Position numbers and translations under genes: made by a program
Notes under the pieces: model-generated
Seen by the model: the letters and a program-made list of their open reading frames with translations, nothing else
Told to the model about the DNA's origin: nothing
Database searches by the model: none
Shown here: in pieces, positions 8,125 to 15,777 of the stretch
Numbering within the stretch: the first letter of the stretch is position 1
How the letters are laid out: every line of letters begins with the position of its first letter
Source of the DNA: CAZMGG01 sp964565715
Lineage (GTDB): Bacteria; Planctomycetota; UBA1135; UBA2386
Direction of reading: 5' to 3'
NCBI GenBank assembly: GCA_964565715.1
Contig: CAZMGG010000118.1
Span: 1 to 17,602, forward strand
Length of the DNA stretch: 17,602 nucleotides

Positions 8125-10638
8125 ATGCAGGACTTCCTTCGTTGGCTGGCCGGTTGGAAGGGCGTCTCCCTGGAGGAGGGCGCCGAGCTCCAGTTCGAGC
8201 TGTCGCGCTTCCCCACCGGCGGCATGGCGCTGCTGGTGATCCTCGGCGTGCTGCTGGTGCTGCTGCTGACCGCCTTCATCTACCGCCGCGACGGCCACAA
8301 CCTCACCGGCTGGCAGCGCCTGGTGCTCGGCAGCCTGCGCGCCATCGCCCTGCTGGCGGCGGTGCTGCTGCTGCTGGAGCCGAACCTGGTGGCGGTCAAG
8401 AAGGAGACCCGCCCGGGCCACACGATCCTGCTGGTCGACGTCTCGCAGTCGATGAACCACGTCGATGCGTTCCGTCGCGAAGGCGTGCAGGCGCTGGCCC
8501 AGGGCTGGCGCGACGCCGGCGTCGGCGACCCCGCCACCGCCCGCCGCATCGACCTGGCCCGCGCCGCCCTGGCGCTGCGCGACGGCGAGCTGGTGCAGAA
8601 GCTCGGCGCCCGCAACCAGGTGCAGGTCTACGGCTTCGCCACCGGCCTCGGCGATCTGCCGGTGGTGGCGCCGCCGGCGCCGCCGGGTGGCCCCGGCAAC
8701 GGCGAAGGCGGCACCCAGACGCCCGCCGCGGCCCAGGGTCCGCCGCCGCCGCCGCGGCTCGACCTGGCCGCCCTGCAGGCCGACGGTCGCGCCTCGAATC
8801 TCGGCGGCGCGCTGCGCGCGGCCCTCGACAAGAGCCGCAGCTCGGAGGTGGCCGCGGTCGTGATCCTCAGCGACGGCCGGCGCAACGTCGGCCCGCAGGG
8901 CGCCGAACTGGCGCGGCTGCTCAACCAGCGCAAGGTGCCGCACACCTTCGTGCTGGGCATCGGCGACCCGAGCGAGACCCAGACCGTCGAGGTGCTGCGG
9001 GTCGATGCCCCCGAGAAGGTGTTCCAGCGCGACCCGTTCGAGCTGAGCGCGCAGATCGGCAGCCAGGGCTACGACAACCTGTCGGTGAACGTGCGGCTGC
9101 TGCGCACCGACGAGAAGGGCGCCGACGCCCAGGTCACCAGCCGCACGGTCAGCCTGGGCGGCGATCAGCCGGAGGCGCGCGTCGAGTTCAAGGATCTCAC
9201 CTCCGAGGAGACCGGCCGGTTCGTCTACCGCGTCGAGATCGAACCGCCGGGTGGCGAGCCGCCGGCGCCGGAACGCCACCGCAAGGAGACGCCGATCGAG
9301 GTGCTCGGCGAGAAGACGCGGGTGCTGCTGCTCGCCGGCTGCGCCAACCACGAGTTCCAGGTGCTCCGCAACCTGCTGATCCGCGACAAGACCATCGACG
9401 TATCGTGCTGGCTGCAGAGCGCCGACCCGGGCTTCCCGCAGGACGGCGACGTCGACGTGCGCATCGAGAAGCTGCCCGAGGACCGCAAGGAGCTCGACGC
9501 CTACGACGCGGTGATCCTGATGGACCCGGACCAGTCGAAGCTGCTGCCGACGTTCTGCGACCTGCTGCGCCGGCAGTGCCTGGAGAACGGCTGCGGCATC
9601 TGGTGGGTGGCCGGCGAGAAGTACTCGCTGGACGCGATGCGGCCGATGGCGTCGACGCGGCCGCTGGCGGAGCTGCTGCCGGTGGTGCCCGACATGGACA
9701 AGGCCGACCAGGTGTTCATCGGCTTCGGCCGCGCCTGGACCACGCCGTGGACCTGGCAGATCACGCCCGAGGGCAGCGACGGCATCGCCGCCAAGGTGAC
9801 CCGCATCACCGAGAACCGCGACGAGAGCGCGCTGCTGTGGGCGCGGCTGCCGGGCTACTACTTCTGGTTCCCGGTGCTGCGGCCGAAGCCCGCCGCCAGC
9901 GTCATGATCGAACACCCTTCGCCGGATCTCGGCCGCGACGGGCGCCTGATGCCGGTGGTGGCGACGCATCTGGTCGGCGCCGGCCGCGTCCTGTGGAGCG
10001 GCACCGACGAGACCTATCGCTGGCGGTCGATCCACGAGGACGCCTACAACCGCTTCTGGGTGAAGGGCATCCGCTACCTGTTCGAGGGGCGGATCAACGC
10101 CGGGAACAGCCGCTTCCGGCTGCTGGCCGCCGGCGAGAAGATCGAGCTCGGCGAGGCCCTGCGGCTCAGCGTCGAGGCCCGCGACGACGGCATGCAGCCG
10201 CTGATCGCCGAGGCGGTCGAGCTCGCGGTCGAACGCGACAACCAGAGCCTGGAGACGGTCCGGCTGCTGCCGGTGCAGGAGGTCCCCGGCGCCTACGAAC
10301 TGCAGTACCGCCCGACCCAGACCGGCGTCTACCGCATCCGCTCGCTGCCGCAGGTGGGCAGGTCGGTCGAGGTCGGCTTCCAGGTCGTTCCCGCCCAGAT
10401 CGAGCGGGAGGGCCCGATGGATCGCGCCGAGCTGGCGGCCATCGCCGCCTGCAACGGCGGTCAGCTCTGCGACACGCCGGCACAGCTGCTGGCGGCCCTC
10501 GACCAGGTCCCGTCGCGCAACGCCACCGACACCTTCCGCACGCCGCACGCCCTGTGGGACGGCTGGGCGACGGTCCTGTTCATCGTCGTCGTCCTCGCCC
10601 TCGAATGGCTCCTGCGCAAGAGGTTCAACCTGCTGTGA
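8125..10638 (+). CDS. Membrane-anchored VWA protein with GATase1-like domain
   Basis: 837 residues. Two N-terminal membrane segments (about 34-53 and 68-86) precede a VWA domain with metal-site motif D105-V-S107-Q-S109 (ILLVDVSQSM), the SNLGGAL segment (224-230, at the position of the usual T) and the third acidic residue in VILSDGRRN (D250). A Pro/Gly-rich insertion (178-210) splits the VWA domain. Residues 397-620 look like the GATase1-like module found in such proteins (TRVLLLAGCANHEFQVLRNL; AYDAVILMDP; GCGIWWVAG; GRVLWSGTDETYRWR at 620-634). Residues 813-829 form a C-terminal membrane helix followed by the basic tail RKRFNLL. The architecture parallels the preceding BatA-type gene, so the pair may assemble. 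A weak GGAA lies upstream (8114-8117). It overlaps the next gene by the 4-nt GTGA at 10635-10638. Confidence 0.9.
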   Translation: MQDFLRWLAGWKGVSLEEGAELQFELSRFPTGGMALLVILGVLLVLLLTAFIYRRDGHNLTGWQRLVLGSLRAIALLAAVLLLLEPNLVAVKKETRPGHTILLVDVSQSMNHVDAFRREGVQALAQGWRDAGVGDPATARRIDLARAALALRDGELVQKLGARNQVQVYGFATGLGDLPVVAPPAPPGGPGNGEGGTQTPAAAQGPPPPPRLDLAALQADGRASNLGGALRAALDKSRSSEVAAVVILSDGRRNVGPQGAELARLLNQRKVPHTFVLGIGDPSETQTVEVLRVDAPEKVFQRDPFELSAQIGSQGYDNLSVNVRLLRTDEKGADAQVTSRTVSLGGDQPEARVEFKDLTSEETGRFVYRVEIEPPGGEPPAPERHRKETPIEVLGEKTRVLLLAGCANHEFQVLRNLLIRDKTIDVSCWLQSADPGFPQDGDVDVRIEKLPEDRKELDAYDAVILMDPDQSKLLPTFCDLLRRQCLENGCGIWWVAGEKYSLDAMRPMASTRPLAELLPVVPDMDKADQVFIGFGRAWTTPWTWQITPEGSDGIAAKVTRITENRDESALLWARLPGYYFWFPVLRPKPAASVMIEHPSPDLGRDGRLMPVVATHLVGAGRVLWSGTDETYRWRSIHEDAYNRFWVKGIRYLFEGRINAGNSRFRLLAAGEKIELGEALRLSVEARDDGMQPLIAEAVELAVERDNQSLETVRLLPVQEVPGAYELQYRPTQTGVYRIRSLPQVGRSVEVGFQVVPAQIEREGPMDRAELAAIAACNGGQLCDTPAQLLAALDQVPSRNATDTFRTPHALWDGWATVLFIVVVLALEWLLRKRFNLL

Positions 10639-12857
10639 GCGAACACCCGAGCCATCGTTTCGCCATCCTGCGGGCCAAGGCGCGCACCGGCATCTGGATC
10701 GAGGCCGGTGGCGTGGTGCTGCTCGCCCTGCTCGCCTACGCCGCGGTCAGCTTCGTGCTGGACCGCAACCTGCGGCTCGAGTGGCCGTTCCGGCTGGCGT
10801 TGCTGGCGATCTTCGCCTTCGTCGTGCTGCGGCTGCTCCGTGGGCGCCTGCTGCGGCCGCTGGCCACGCCGCTCGGCGACGACGAGATGGCGCTGGCGGT
10901 GGAACGGGCGGCGCCGGACATGCGGCAGGCCCTGATCAGCTCGGTGCAGTTCGAGCGCGTGCTGGCCGCCGGCGCCCCCGGCGCGGCCGCCCTGCCCGGT
11001 GGCGACTCCCGCGAGCTCATGCAGGCGCTGGTCGCCGACGTGCACGGCCGGCTGGCGGCGATCCCGTTCCAGGGCGCCCTGGATGGCCGTCGCGTGCTGC
11101 GCTACGCCGGCTGCGGGCTGGGCGTGCTGCTGCTGTTCGGCACCTGGGCCGGCCTCGACGGCGGCTCCCTGAAGCTGTGGGCCATGCGCAACCTCGGCCT
11201 GTCGGCGGTGGAATGGCCGCGCTACACGCAGCTGCGTTTCGTCGTCGACACCGAGGGCGGAATCGAGCGGCTGCCGCAGGGCGACAGCCTGACCCTGCGG
11301 GTGGAGGCCGCGGGCGAGCCGGTGGACCAGGTCTTCCTGCACTACGCCTTCCAGGGTGGCGAGTCGGGGCAGGAACCGATGAGCGCCACCGGCGAACGCG
11401 AGTTCACGCTGACCCTGGAGTCGGTGCTGGAGGCCGTCGACGTCTACGCCACCGGCGGCGACGGGCTGTCGGAGACGCTGCGCATCGAGGTCGTCGAACG
11501 GCCGCGCATCGGCGACCTCGCCCTGCAGGTGCACTTCCCGGAGTACATGCGGAAGGACCCCGAGGCGATCGAGCCCACCGAGGGCGAGCTGCGGGTGCCG
11601 CGCGGCTCCCGGGTGCAGATCGCCGGCCGCAGCCACAAGCCGATCCGCGAGGCGTTCCTGCTGGTCGGCGAGCAGAAGACGGCCCTGGTCGTCGACGGCG
11701 ACCACGCGTTCCGCGGCGAGTACGTGCCCACCGCCACCGGCCTGATGGTCATCGACGTGATCGACCGCGATCGGCTGGGCGCCGGCGCGCCGCCGCGGCT
11801 GCTGCTGCGCATCGTCGAGGACAAGCCGCCGAGCCTGGACTTCAAGATGCGCGGCATCGGCTCCCTGATCACCCACCAGGCCCGCATCCCCGGCGACCTC
11901 AAGGTGAAGGACGACTTCGGCGTGCGCCACGTCAGGGCGTCGCTACGGGCGGTGCAGGAGGCCGGCGCCGAGGGGCCCAAGCCCGAGCAGCCCCAGGAGG
12001 TGCCGTTCGAGGACGTCGAAGTGATCTGGGGCAGCCAGCTCGCCCAGAACGCGATCCGCTACGAGACGCCGGCGAGCATCGATCTGATGCAGTGGTCGCC
12101 CGAGGAGGACCAGGCGTCGACCAACAACCGGATCCGGCCCGGCATGCTGCTGTCGCTGCGCTTCGCCGCCACCGACAACTTCGGGCCCGGCGAGCCGCAC
12201 GAGGCGTTCGGCGAGGTGATCACCTTCCGTGTCGTCACCCGTGACAAGCTGATCGAGGAGCTGCGGCGCCGGCAGGTCGAGCAGCGCCAGGAGCTGCAGC
12301 GCATCCTCGAGGAGGAGAAGCTCGCCCTGCTGGAACTGCGCGAGACGCTCAACCCGACGGCCGAGGACGAACGGGCCAAGCGGGCGCAGGGGCGGCTGCG
12401 CGTGCTGGCCCGGCAGCAGATGGCGATGGGGCGGCGCGTGGGCTACGTGGCCGAGCAGTACCAGCGGATCCTGTGGGAGTTCGAGAACAACCGGTTGCTG
12501 GAGCCACAGCGGGTCCGTGACATCGAGGCCTTGATCCCGCAGCCGCTCACGGCCATGGCCAAGGATGATTTTCCGGCGACCGCGCGGGTGGCCGAACAAT
12601 TCGCGAGCACCGGGGTTGAAGCCACAAGATCAGAAGCTGTAGATGGTTACAGCCGAATTGTGGCCCGGATCGAGGCCGTCCTGAAGCACATGGAGCAGAT
12701 GGAGACCCTGGCGGCCCTCCTGGAGGAGCTGCGCGCGGTGATAAAAACGCAGGACGGCGCGATGCACGACGTCGAAAGACGTCTGCGCGCCACCGTCGAA
12801 CAGTTCTTCCATCCCGGCGCCGGGAACCCGAAGGACGACAAGGACGGCAAGAAGTGA
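10635..12857 (+). CDS. DUF4175-like membrane protein
   Basis: 740 residues from a GTG that overlaps the upstream stop (GTGA, 10635-10638), with AAGAGG at 10618-10623. The frame is open far upstream by composition only; this GTG is chosen because the family-like N-terminus and membrane segments begin here. Membrane helices lie at about 21-42, 50-68 and 155-173. The layout matches DUF4175-family (PF13779) proteins: membrane anchor, extracytoplasmic beta-rich part (195-400), the segment VEDKPPSLDFKMRG...KVKDDFGV (394-430), and a charged coiled coil (535-725) such as EELRRRQVEQRQELQRILEE (541-560). No catalytic residues are known for this family; it is thought to be a structural envelope component. 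The stretch from 12564 to 12782 uses many codons ending in A or T, including two AGA codons, unlike the rest of the window (see findings). Confidence 0.88.
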   Translation: MSEHPSHRFAILRAKARTGIWIEAGGVVLLALLAYAAVSFVLDRNLRLEWPFRLALLAIFAFVVLRLLRGRLLRPLATPLGDDEMALAVERAAPDMRQALISSVQFERVLAAGAPGAAALPGGDSRELMQALVADVHGRLAAIPFQGALDGRRVLRYAGCGLGVLLLFGTWAGLDGGSLKLWAMRNLGLSAVEWPRYTQLRFVVDTEGGIERLPQGDSLTLRVEAAGEPVDQVFLHYAFQGGESGQEPMSATGEREFTLTLESVLEAVDVYATGGDGLSETLRIEVVERPRIGDLALQVHFPEYMRKDPEAIEPTEGELRVPRGSRVQIAGRSHKPIREAFLLVGEQKTALVVDGDHAFRGEYVPTATGLMVIDVIDRDRLGAGAPPRLLLRIVEDKPPSLDFKMRGIGSLITHQARIPGDLKVKDDFGVRHVRASLRAVQEAGAEGPKPEQPQEVPFEDVEVIWGSQLAQNAIRYETPASIDLMQWSPEEDQASTNNRIRPGMLLSLRFAATDNFGPGEPHEAFGEVITFRVVTRDKLIEELRRRQVEQRQELQRILEEEKLALLELRETLNPTAEDERAKRAQGRLRVLARQQMAMGRRVGYVAEQYQRILWEFENNRLLEPQRVRDIEALIPQPLTAMAKDDFPATARVAEQFASTGVEATRSEAVDGYSRIVARIEAVLKHMEQMETLAALLEELRAVIKTQDGAMHDVERRLRATVEQFFHPGAGNPKDDKDGKK
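12597..12661 (+). other. Rare-codon, AT-rich patch bounded by an inverted repeat inside the DUF4175-like gene
   Basis: Within the coding sequence, 12 of the 15 codons from GTT (12615) to ATT (12657-12659) end in A or T, for example ACA AGA TCA GAA GCT GTA at 12624-12641. Neighbouring codons almost all end in G or C. The patch is bounded by ACAATTCG (12596-12603) and CGAATTGT (12654-12661), a perfect 8-bp inverted repeat. Nested in it is GCTGTA (12636-12641) with TACAGC (12648-12653), a 6-bp stem with a 6-nt loop. The reading frame stays open and the protein remains plausible for the family, so a DNA- or RNA-level function overlapping the gene is a reasonable guess. Confidence 0.5.
12739..12747 (+). 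promoter_or_regulatory. Possible extended -10 element (TG-A-TAAAAA) upstream of the coiled-coil gene
   Basis: TG at 12739-12740 followed by TAAAAA (12742-12747) fits the TGn-TAtAaT pattern at four of six hexamer positions. It is one of the few A-runs in the window and lies about 135 bp upstream of the ATG at 12884. There is no good -35 box. It could supply an internal promoter for the downstream half of the operon. This is a weak, sequence-only candidate. Confidence 0.15.
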
Positions 12858-12883
12858 CCCAAGCCCCACGCCCGAGAGGCACC

Positions 12884-14500
12884 ATGAAACGACTCCTCTC
12901 CCTCTGCCTGCTGGCCCTGTTCGCCGTGCTGCCGCAAGCGGTCGCGGTCGCGCAGGACATCCAGCCGGCTTCGCGCCAGGAGATGGCGCGCACCATGTTC
13001 CGGGAGCTGCACGACCGCATGCAGAAGCTGCAGGCGGTGCTCGCCAGCAGCGATCCGCAGCAGAGCCAGATCCTGAAGGCCGGCAACACCTTCATCCGGG
13101 AGAAGCGGATCGTCGAGCAGATGGACCGCGTCAAGCAGCTCCTGGAGGCCGAGCGCTGGGACGACGGCCTCGAGGAGATGAAGACGGTGCGCGCCGATCT
13201 CACCCGCCTGCTCGAGCTGCTGCAGAACCGCGACGCGGACCTGCGCAAGCTCATGGAGGAGATCGCGCGGCTGGAGGCGTTCAAGGAGCGGGTCGACAAG
13301 TTGATCGCCGAGCAGAACCAGGAGAAGCAGGACTCGGCCCGCACCGAGGACCTGCAGCAGCAGCTCGAGGCGATCCAGAAGGCCAGGGAGCAGGCCGAGC
13401 GGATCCTGGCCGAGCAGAAGGCCCTGCGCGCCGAGACCAACCAGGCCGGCCTGCAGGCCGCGCCCGGCGCGGCGAAGCAGATGGCCGACAAGGAGGGCAA
13501 GCTGCAGAAGGACACCGAGAAGCTGCAGCAGGACCTCGAGAAGATCGACCAGAAGCAGGGCGAGCTGAGCGCGCCGAAGGAGAGCCAGCCGGCTGAGCCG
13601 GGCAAGCCTTCGGCCGGCGGCCAGCCCGGCAGTTCCGCGGGCAAGGCCGGCCAGGCCGGTCAGGCCATGCAGCAGGCGCAGAAGAAGCTGGGCGACAACC
13701 AGCCGGAGCCGTCCCTCAAGGACCAGGATCAGGCCATCGAGAAGCTCGAGCAGGCCCTGAAGGAACTGGACAAGATGGCGGACGACGCCCGCCGCGAGCT
13801 GGAGAAGCTGCCGTTCGAGCAGCAGGCCAAGGCCCAGGAGCAGACCCAGGTCGACACCGACACCCTGTCGAAGGACATGGAGAAGTCGGAGGAGCAGGGC
13901 GAGAACGGCCAGCCGCAGCCCACCCCGGGCCGCAGCAACGTGCAGCAGGCGGTGCCGAAGCAACGCGCCGCCGCCGGCCAGCTCAAGGAGTACAAGCCGG
14001 CCAAGCAGAAGCAGCAGGACGCCAAGGAGGACCTGGAGAAGGCCCGCCAGCAGCTCGAGGACGCCCTGGCCCAGCTCCGCCAGCAGCTCCAGGACGAGGT
14101 CCTGCGGGCGCTCGAGGAGCGCTTCGGCGCCATGCTGCTGAAGCAGAAGGAGATCTCGGCCAAGACCAAGGTCGTCGACCGCGCCCGCGGCACCGTGCTG
14201 ACCGCCGACGGCAGCCTGCCGGCGGCGCTGGCCGACAACATCGCCGGGCTGGGCGGCGGTGAGTTCGACCTCGGCACCGAGGCGTCGGAGGCCCTCAAGC
14301 TCCTGGAGGAGGAGGGCACCACCGCGGTGTTCCCCGAGATCGTCAGCGAGCTCCGCGACGACCTCTACGGGGTCGCCAAGCGCCTGCGCGGCAACGAGAC
14401 GGGTTCCGGCGTGCAGAAGAAGCAGGCCGAGATCGAGGACACCCTGGCCCTGTTGATCAACGCTCTGCGGAGGAACATCGAACGCAGAGACGGTGGTTGA
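12884..14500 (+). CDS. Exported Q/K/E-rich coiled-coil protein (planctomycete type), ending at an in-frame UGA
   Basis: 538 residues from ATG 12884, preceded by AGAGG (12874-12878). This start gives a clean signal peptide, MKRLLSLCLLALFAVLPQAV, with cleavage AVA|QDI at residue 23/24. An in-frame GTG at 12854 overlapping the upstream stop is possible but would bury the signal peptide. The mature protein is almost entirely helical coiled coil: 31-225, a Pro/Gly/Ser linker (230-258), 262-345, and 373-430 (ALEERFGAMLLKQKEISAKT at 409-428). It is followed by a conserved-looking domain, EASEALKLLEEEGTTAVFPE (466-485), and RDDLYGVAKRL (491-501). As I recall the family, such proteins continue through a Gly-rich linker into a PLVP...AELK segment. 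Here that segment lies just past the UGA at 14498-14500, in the same frame (next entries). The mature part has no cysteine. No enzymatic role is recognised; it probably serves as a periplasmic structural partner of the VWA/DUF4175 proteins. Confidence 0.85.
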   Translation: MKRLLSLCLLALFAVLPQAVAVAQDIQPASRQEMARTMFRELHDRMQKLQAVLASSDPQQSQILKAGNTFIREKRIVEQMDRVKQLLEAERWDDGLEEMKTVRADLTRLLELLQNRDADLRKLMEEIARLEAFKERVDKLIAEQNQEKQDSARTEDLQQQLEAIQKAREQAERILAEQKALRAETNQAGLQAAPGAAKQMADKEGKLQKDTEKLQQDLEKIDQKQGELSAPKESQPAEPGKPSAGGQPGSSAGKAGQAGQAMQQAQKKLGDNQPEPSLKDQDQAIEKLEQALKELDKMADDARRELEKLPFEQQAKAQEQTQVDTDTLSKDMEKSEEQGENGQPQPTPGRSNVQQAVPKQRAAAGQLKEYKPAKQKQQDAKEDLEKARQQLEDALAQLRQQLQDEVLRALEERFGAMLLKQKEISAKTKVVDRARGTVLTADGSLPAALADNIAGLGGGEFDLGTEASEALKLLEEEGTTAVFPEIVSELRDDLYGVAKRLRGNETGSGVQKKQAEIEDTLALLINALRRNIERRDGG

Positions 14501-14530
14501 AACGGCTGCATGGGTGGCGGTCAGCCACCC
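14498..14530 (+). promoter_or_regulatory. In-frame UGA followed by a SECIS-like hairpin
   Basis: TGA at 14498-14500 is followed after 11 nt by a perfect 7-bp stem, GGGTGGC (14512-14518) and GCCACCC (14524-14530), closing a 5-nt loop GGTCA. Bacterial SECIS elements are expected immediately 3' of the Sec UGA, with an apical loop some 16-37 nt away and a G in its first two positions; here the loop starts 18 nt after the UGA with GG. The E. coli fdhF SECIS also has an 11-nt offset and a GGUC loop. A possible lower stem is GCTG (14505-14508) with CAGC (14542-14545). The Gly-Gly...Pro-Pro codons could create this stem by chance, so it remains a candidate. Confidence 0.4.
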
Positions 14531-14758
14531 CTGGTCCCGATCAGCGCCGAACTGAAGATGATCCGCTTCCTGCAGGAGCGCGTGAACAAGAGCACCAAGG
14601 AGTACGACGCCAACGTGCCCGAGGCCCTGCGGGAGACCGCCGAGGCCAGCGACGAGGCGAAGGCGCTGCGCGCCCGTGAGGACCGCGTCCGCGACCTGAC
14701 CCGCAAGCTGGCGGGCAAGCTGGCCAAGGAGAACCACGCCGAGGAGGGCGGGCGATGA
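14510..14758 (+). CDS. C-terminal segment of the coiled-coil protein, as a separate 82-residue frame or joined by UGA read-through
   Basis: Read as its own gene this is 82 residues from ATG 14510, but no good ribosome binding site precedes that ATG (only GGTGG about 13 nt upstream). It begins MGGGQPPLVPISAELKMIRF and continues as charged helix with KSTKEYDANVPEAL, without a signal peptide. A signal-less small protein would be odd in an operon of exported products. The Gly-rich PLVP...AELK...QERVN pattern is what I recall at the C-terminus of full-length homologues of the preceding gene, and the frame is identical. The likeliest readings are therefore a single 624-residue protein (12884-14758) made by UGA read-through or Sec insertion, or a recent nonsense split with re-initiation. 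It ends in an ATGA overlap with the next gene. Confidence 0.65.
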   Translation: MGGGQPPLVPISAELKMIRFLQERVNKSTKEYDANVPEALRETAEASDEAKALRAREDRVRDLTRKLAGKLAKENHAEEGGR

Positions 14759-15777
14759 GGCGGCTGACCGCCCTCGCCGCCCTGCTGAGCCTGTTCGCGG
14801 GCGCGGCGGTGAGCCCCCTGCCGGCGCAGGAGGCCCCGTTCCGGCCGTTCGATCGGCCGGCCTACGAGGCCGCTGCGAAGAAGCTCGGCGCCACCGATGC
14901 CCAGCTCCAGCAGTTCGCCATCGAGGTGGACGAGCAGGGCGTCGGCCGGGCTGCCGACCGCTTGATCCGCAGCCTGGTGCCGGCCTTCGACGCGGCGGCG
15001 AAGCTGCGCGAGGCCGGCGAGCCGCGGGCCGCCCTCGAGCTGGCCAAGGTGCTGGCCGACCACAAGGGCGGCGAGGGCGACGACAAGGCCAGGAACGGCG
15101 TCGTGCAGGCCCACGTGCGCTACCACCTGGCGCGCACGTTCCTGGACGGCGACGACCCGGAACGCGCCGTCGACGTGCTGAACGCCTACCTGCAGCAGAA
15201 CGCCAACCTGACGCCGCTCGACGACGAGGTGGTCTACTTCTATGCGCAGGCCCTGGCGGAGGTGCCCGAGGCCGAGGACGCCATGCGGCTGTTCCAGGCC
15301 TATCTGGAGTGGTTCCCGCAGGCCTCCGAGCGCTACCGGGCCACCGCCCACCAGCGCCTCAACGAGCTGCGTGGCCAGAAGGACAACCCGCTGCACGCGC
15401 TGGCCGACGACATGAAGAAGGTCGGCCGCGACCTCGGCCACCGCCGCACCGGCAAGCCGACCCAGGACAAGCAGGAGGAACTGCTCACCGAGCTGGACCG
15501 CCTGATCGAGATGTTCCAGCAGATGGAACAGCAGTCCTCGGGCAGCCCGAGCGGCAACGGGCCTTCCAATGCGCCGGCCAACAACAGCGCCCTGCCCGGC
15601 GGCGAGGCCACCGTCGGCAACCTGAACAAGGTCAAGGGTGTGGCCGATCGCTGGGGCGACGCCAAGGATGCCGACCGCAAGGCCATCGAGGCCGAGATCC
15701 AGAACAGCCTGCCGCCCGAGGAGCGGAAGCTGATCGAGGAGTACTACAAGAAGCTCGGCACGAGCGGCGGGCGGTGA
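14755..15777 (+). CDS. Exported TPR-like protein with C-terminal WGD...LPPEE...EEYYKKL segment
   Basis: 340 residues from an ATG overlapping the upstream stop (ATGA, 14755-14758), with GAGGAGGG (14741-14748) as a strong ribosome binding site. The signal peptide (1-24) ends LPA|QEAP. Residues 60-205 are TPR-like helices (ALELAKVLADHK; AVDVLNAYLQQN; AMRLFQAYLEWFPQASERYR at 176-195). Residues 233-260 form a helix, GKPTQDKQEELLTELDRLIE plus MFQQMEQQ, and 261-285 a Ser/Gly/Asn linker. The last 45 residues, ADRWGD then LPPEERKLIEEYYKKLG, match a C-terminal segment I recall from planctomycete proteins encoded beside BatA/DUF4175 clusters. It probably acts as an adaptor in the periplasmic assembly and no catalytic motif is seen. 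It overlaps the next gene by GTGA. Confidence 0.87.
   Translation: MRRLTALAALLSLFAGAAVSPLPAQEAPFRPFDRPAYEAAAKKLGATDAQLQQFAIEVDEQGVGRAADRLIRSLVPAFDAAAKLREAGEPRAALELAKVLADHKGGEGDDKARNGVVQAHVRYHLARTFLDGDDPERAVDVLNAYLQQNANLTPLDDEVVYFYAQALAEVPEAEDAMRLFQAYLEWFPQASERYRATAHQRLNELRGQKDNPLHALADDMKKVGRDLGHRRTGKPTQDKQEELLTELDRLIEMFQQMEQQSSGSPSGNGPSNAPANNSALPGGEATVGNLNKVKGVADRWGDAKDADRKAIEAEIQNSLPPEERKLIEEYYKKLGTSGGR

Noticed and set aside
4801..10548. A very long open frame on the minus strand (over 1900 codons) opposite the toroid and VWA genes
   Set aside because: It is low-complexity His/Arg/Gln/Ala-rich and has no recognisable domain. It mirrors third-position G/C bias of the plus-strand genes, which have clear family matches and signal peptides.
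8142..10634. A plus-strand frame open upstream of the DUF4175-like gene, giving an apparent 1571-residue protein
   Set aside because: Up to 10634 it overlaps the VWA gene in another frame and reads as Arg/Ala/Gly-rich shadow. The family-like protein starts at the GTG at 10635 with a GTGA overlap.
12588..12665. GTGGCC direct repeat (12588-12593 and 12660-12665) around the rare-codon patch, as target duplication of a small in-frame mobile element
   Set aside because: The inverted repeats do not sit at the ends of the would-be insert, and the encoded residues appear continuous with the family's helical region. An insertion is not supported.
12812..12825. Perfect 14-bp palindrome TCCCGGCGCCGGGA near the end of the DUF4175-like gene
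   Set aside because: At this base composition a rough estimate gives a few such palindromes per window by chance, and it encodes an ordinary Pro-Gly-Ala-Gly linker.
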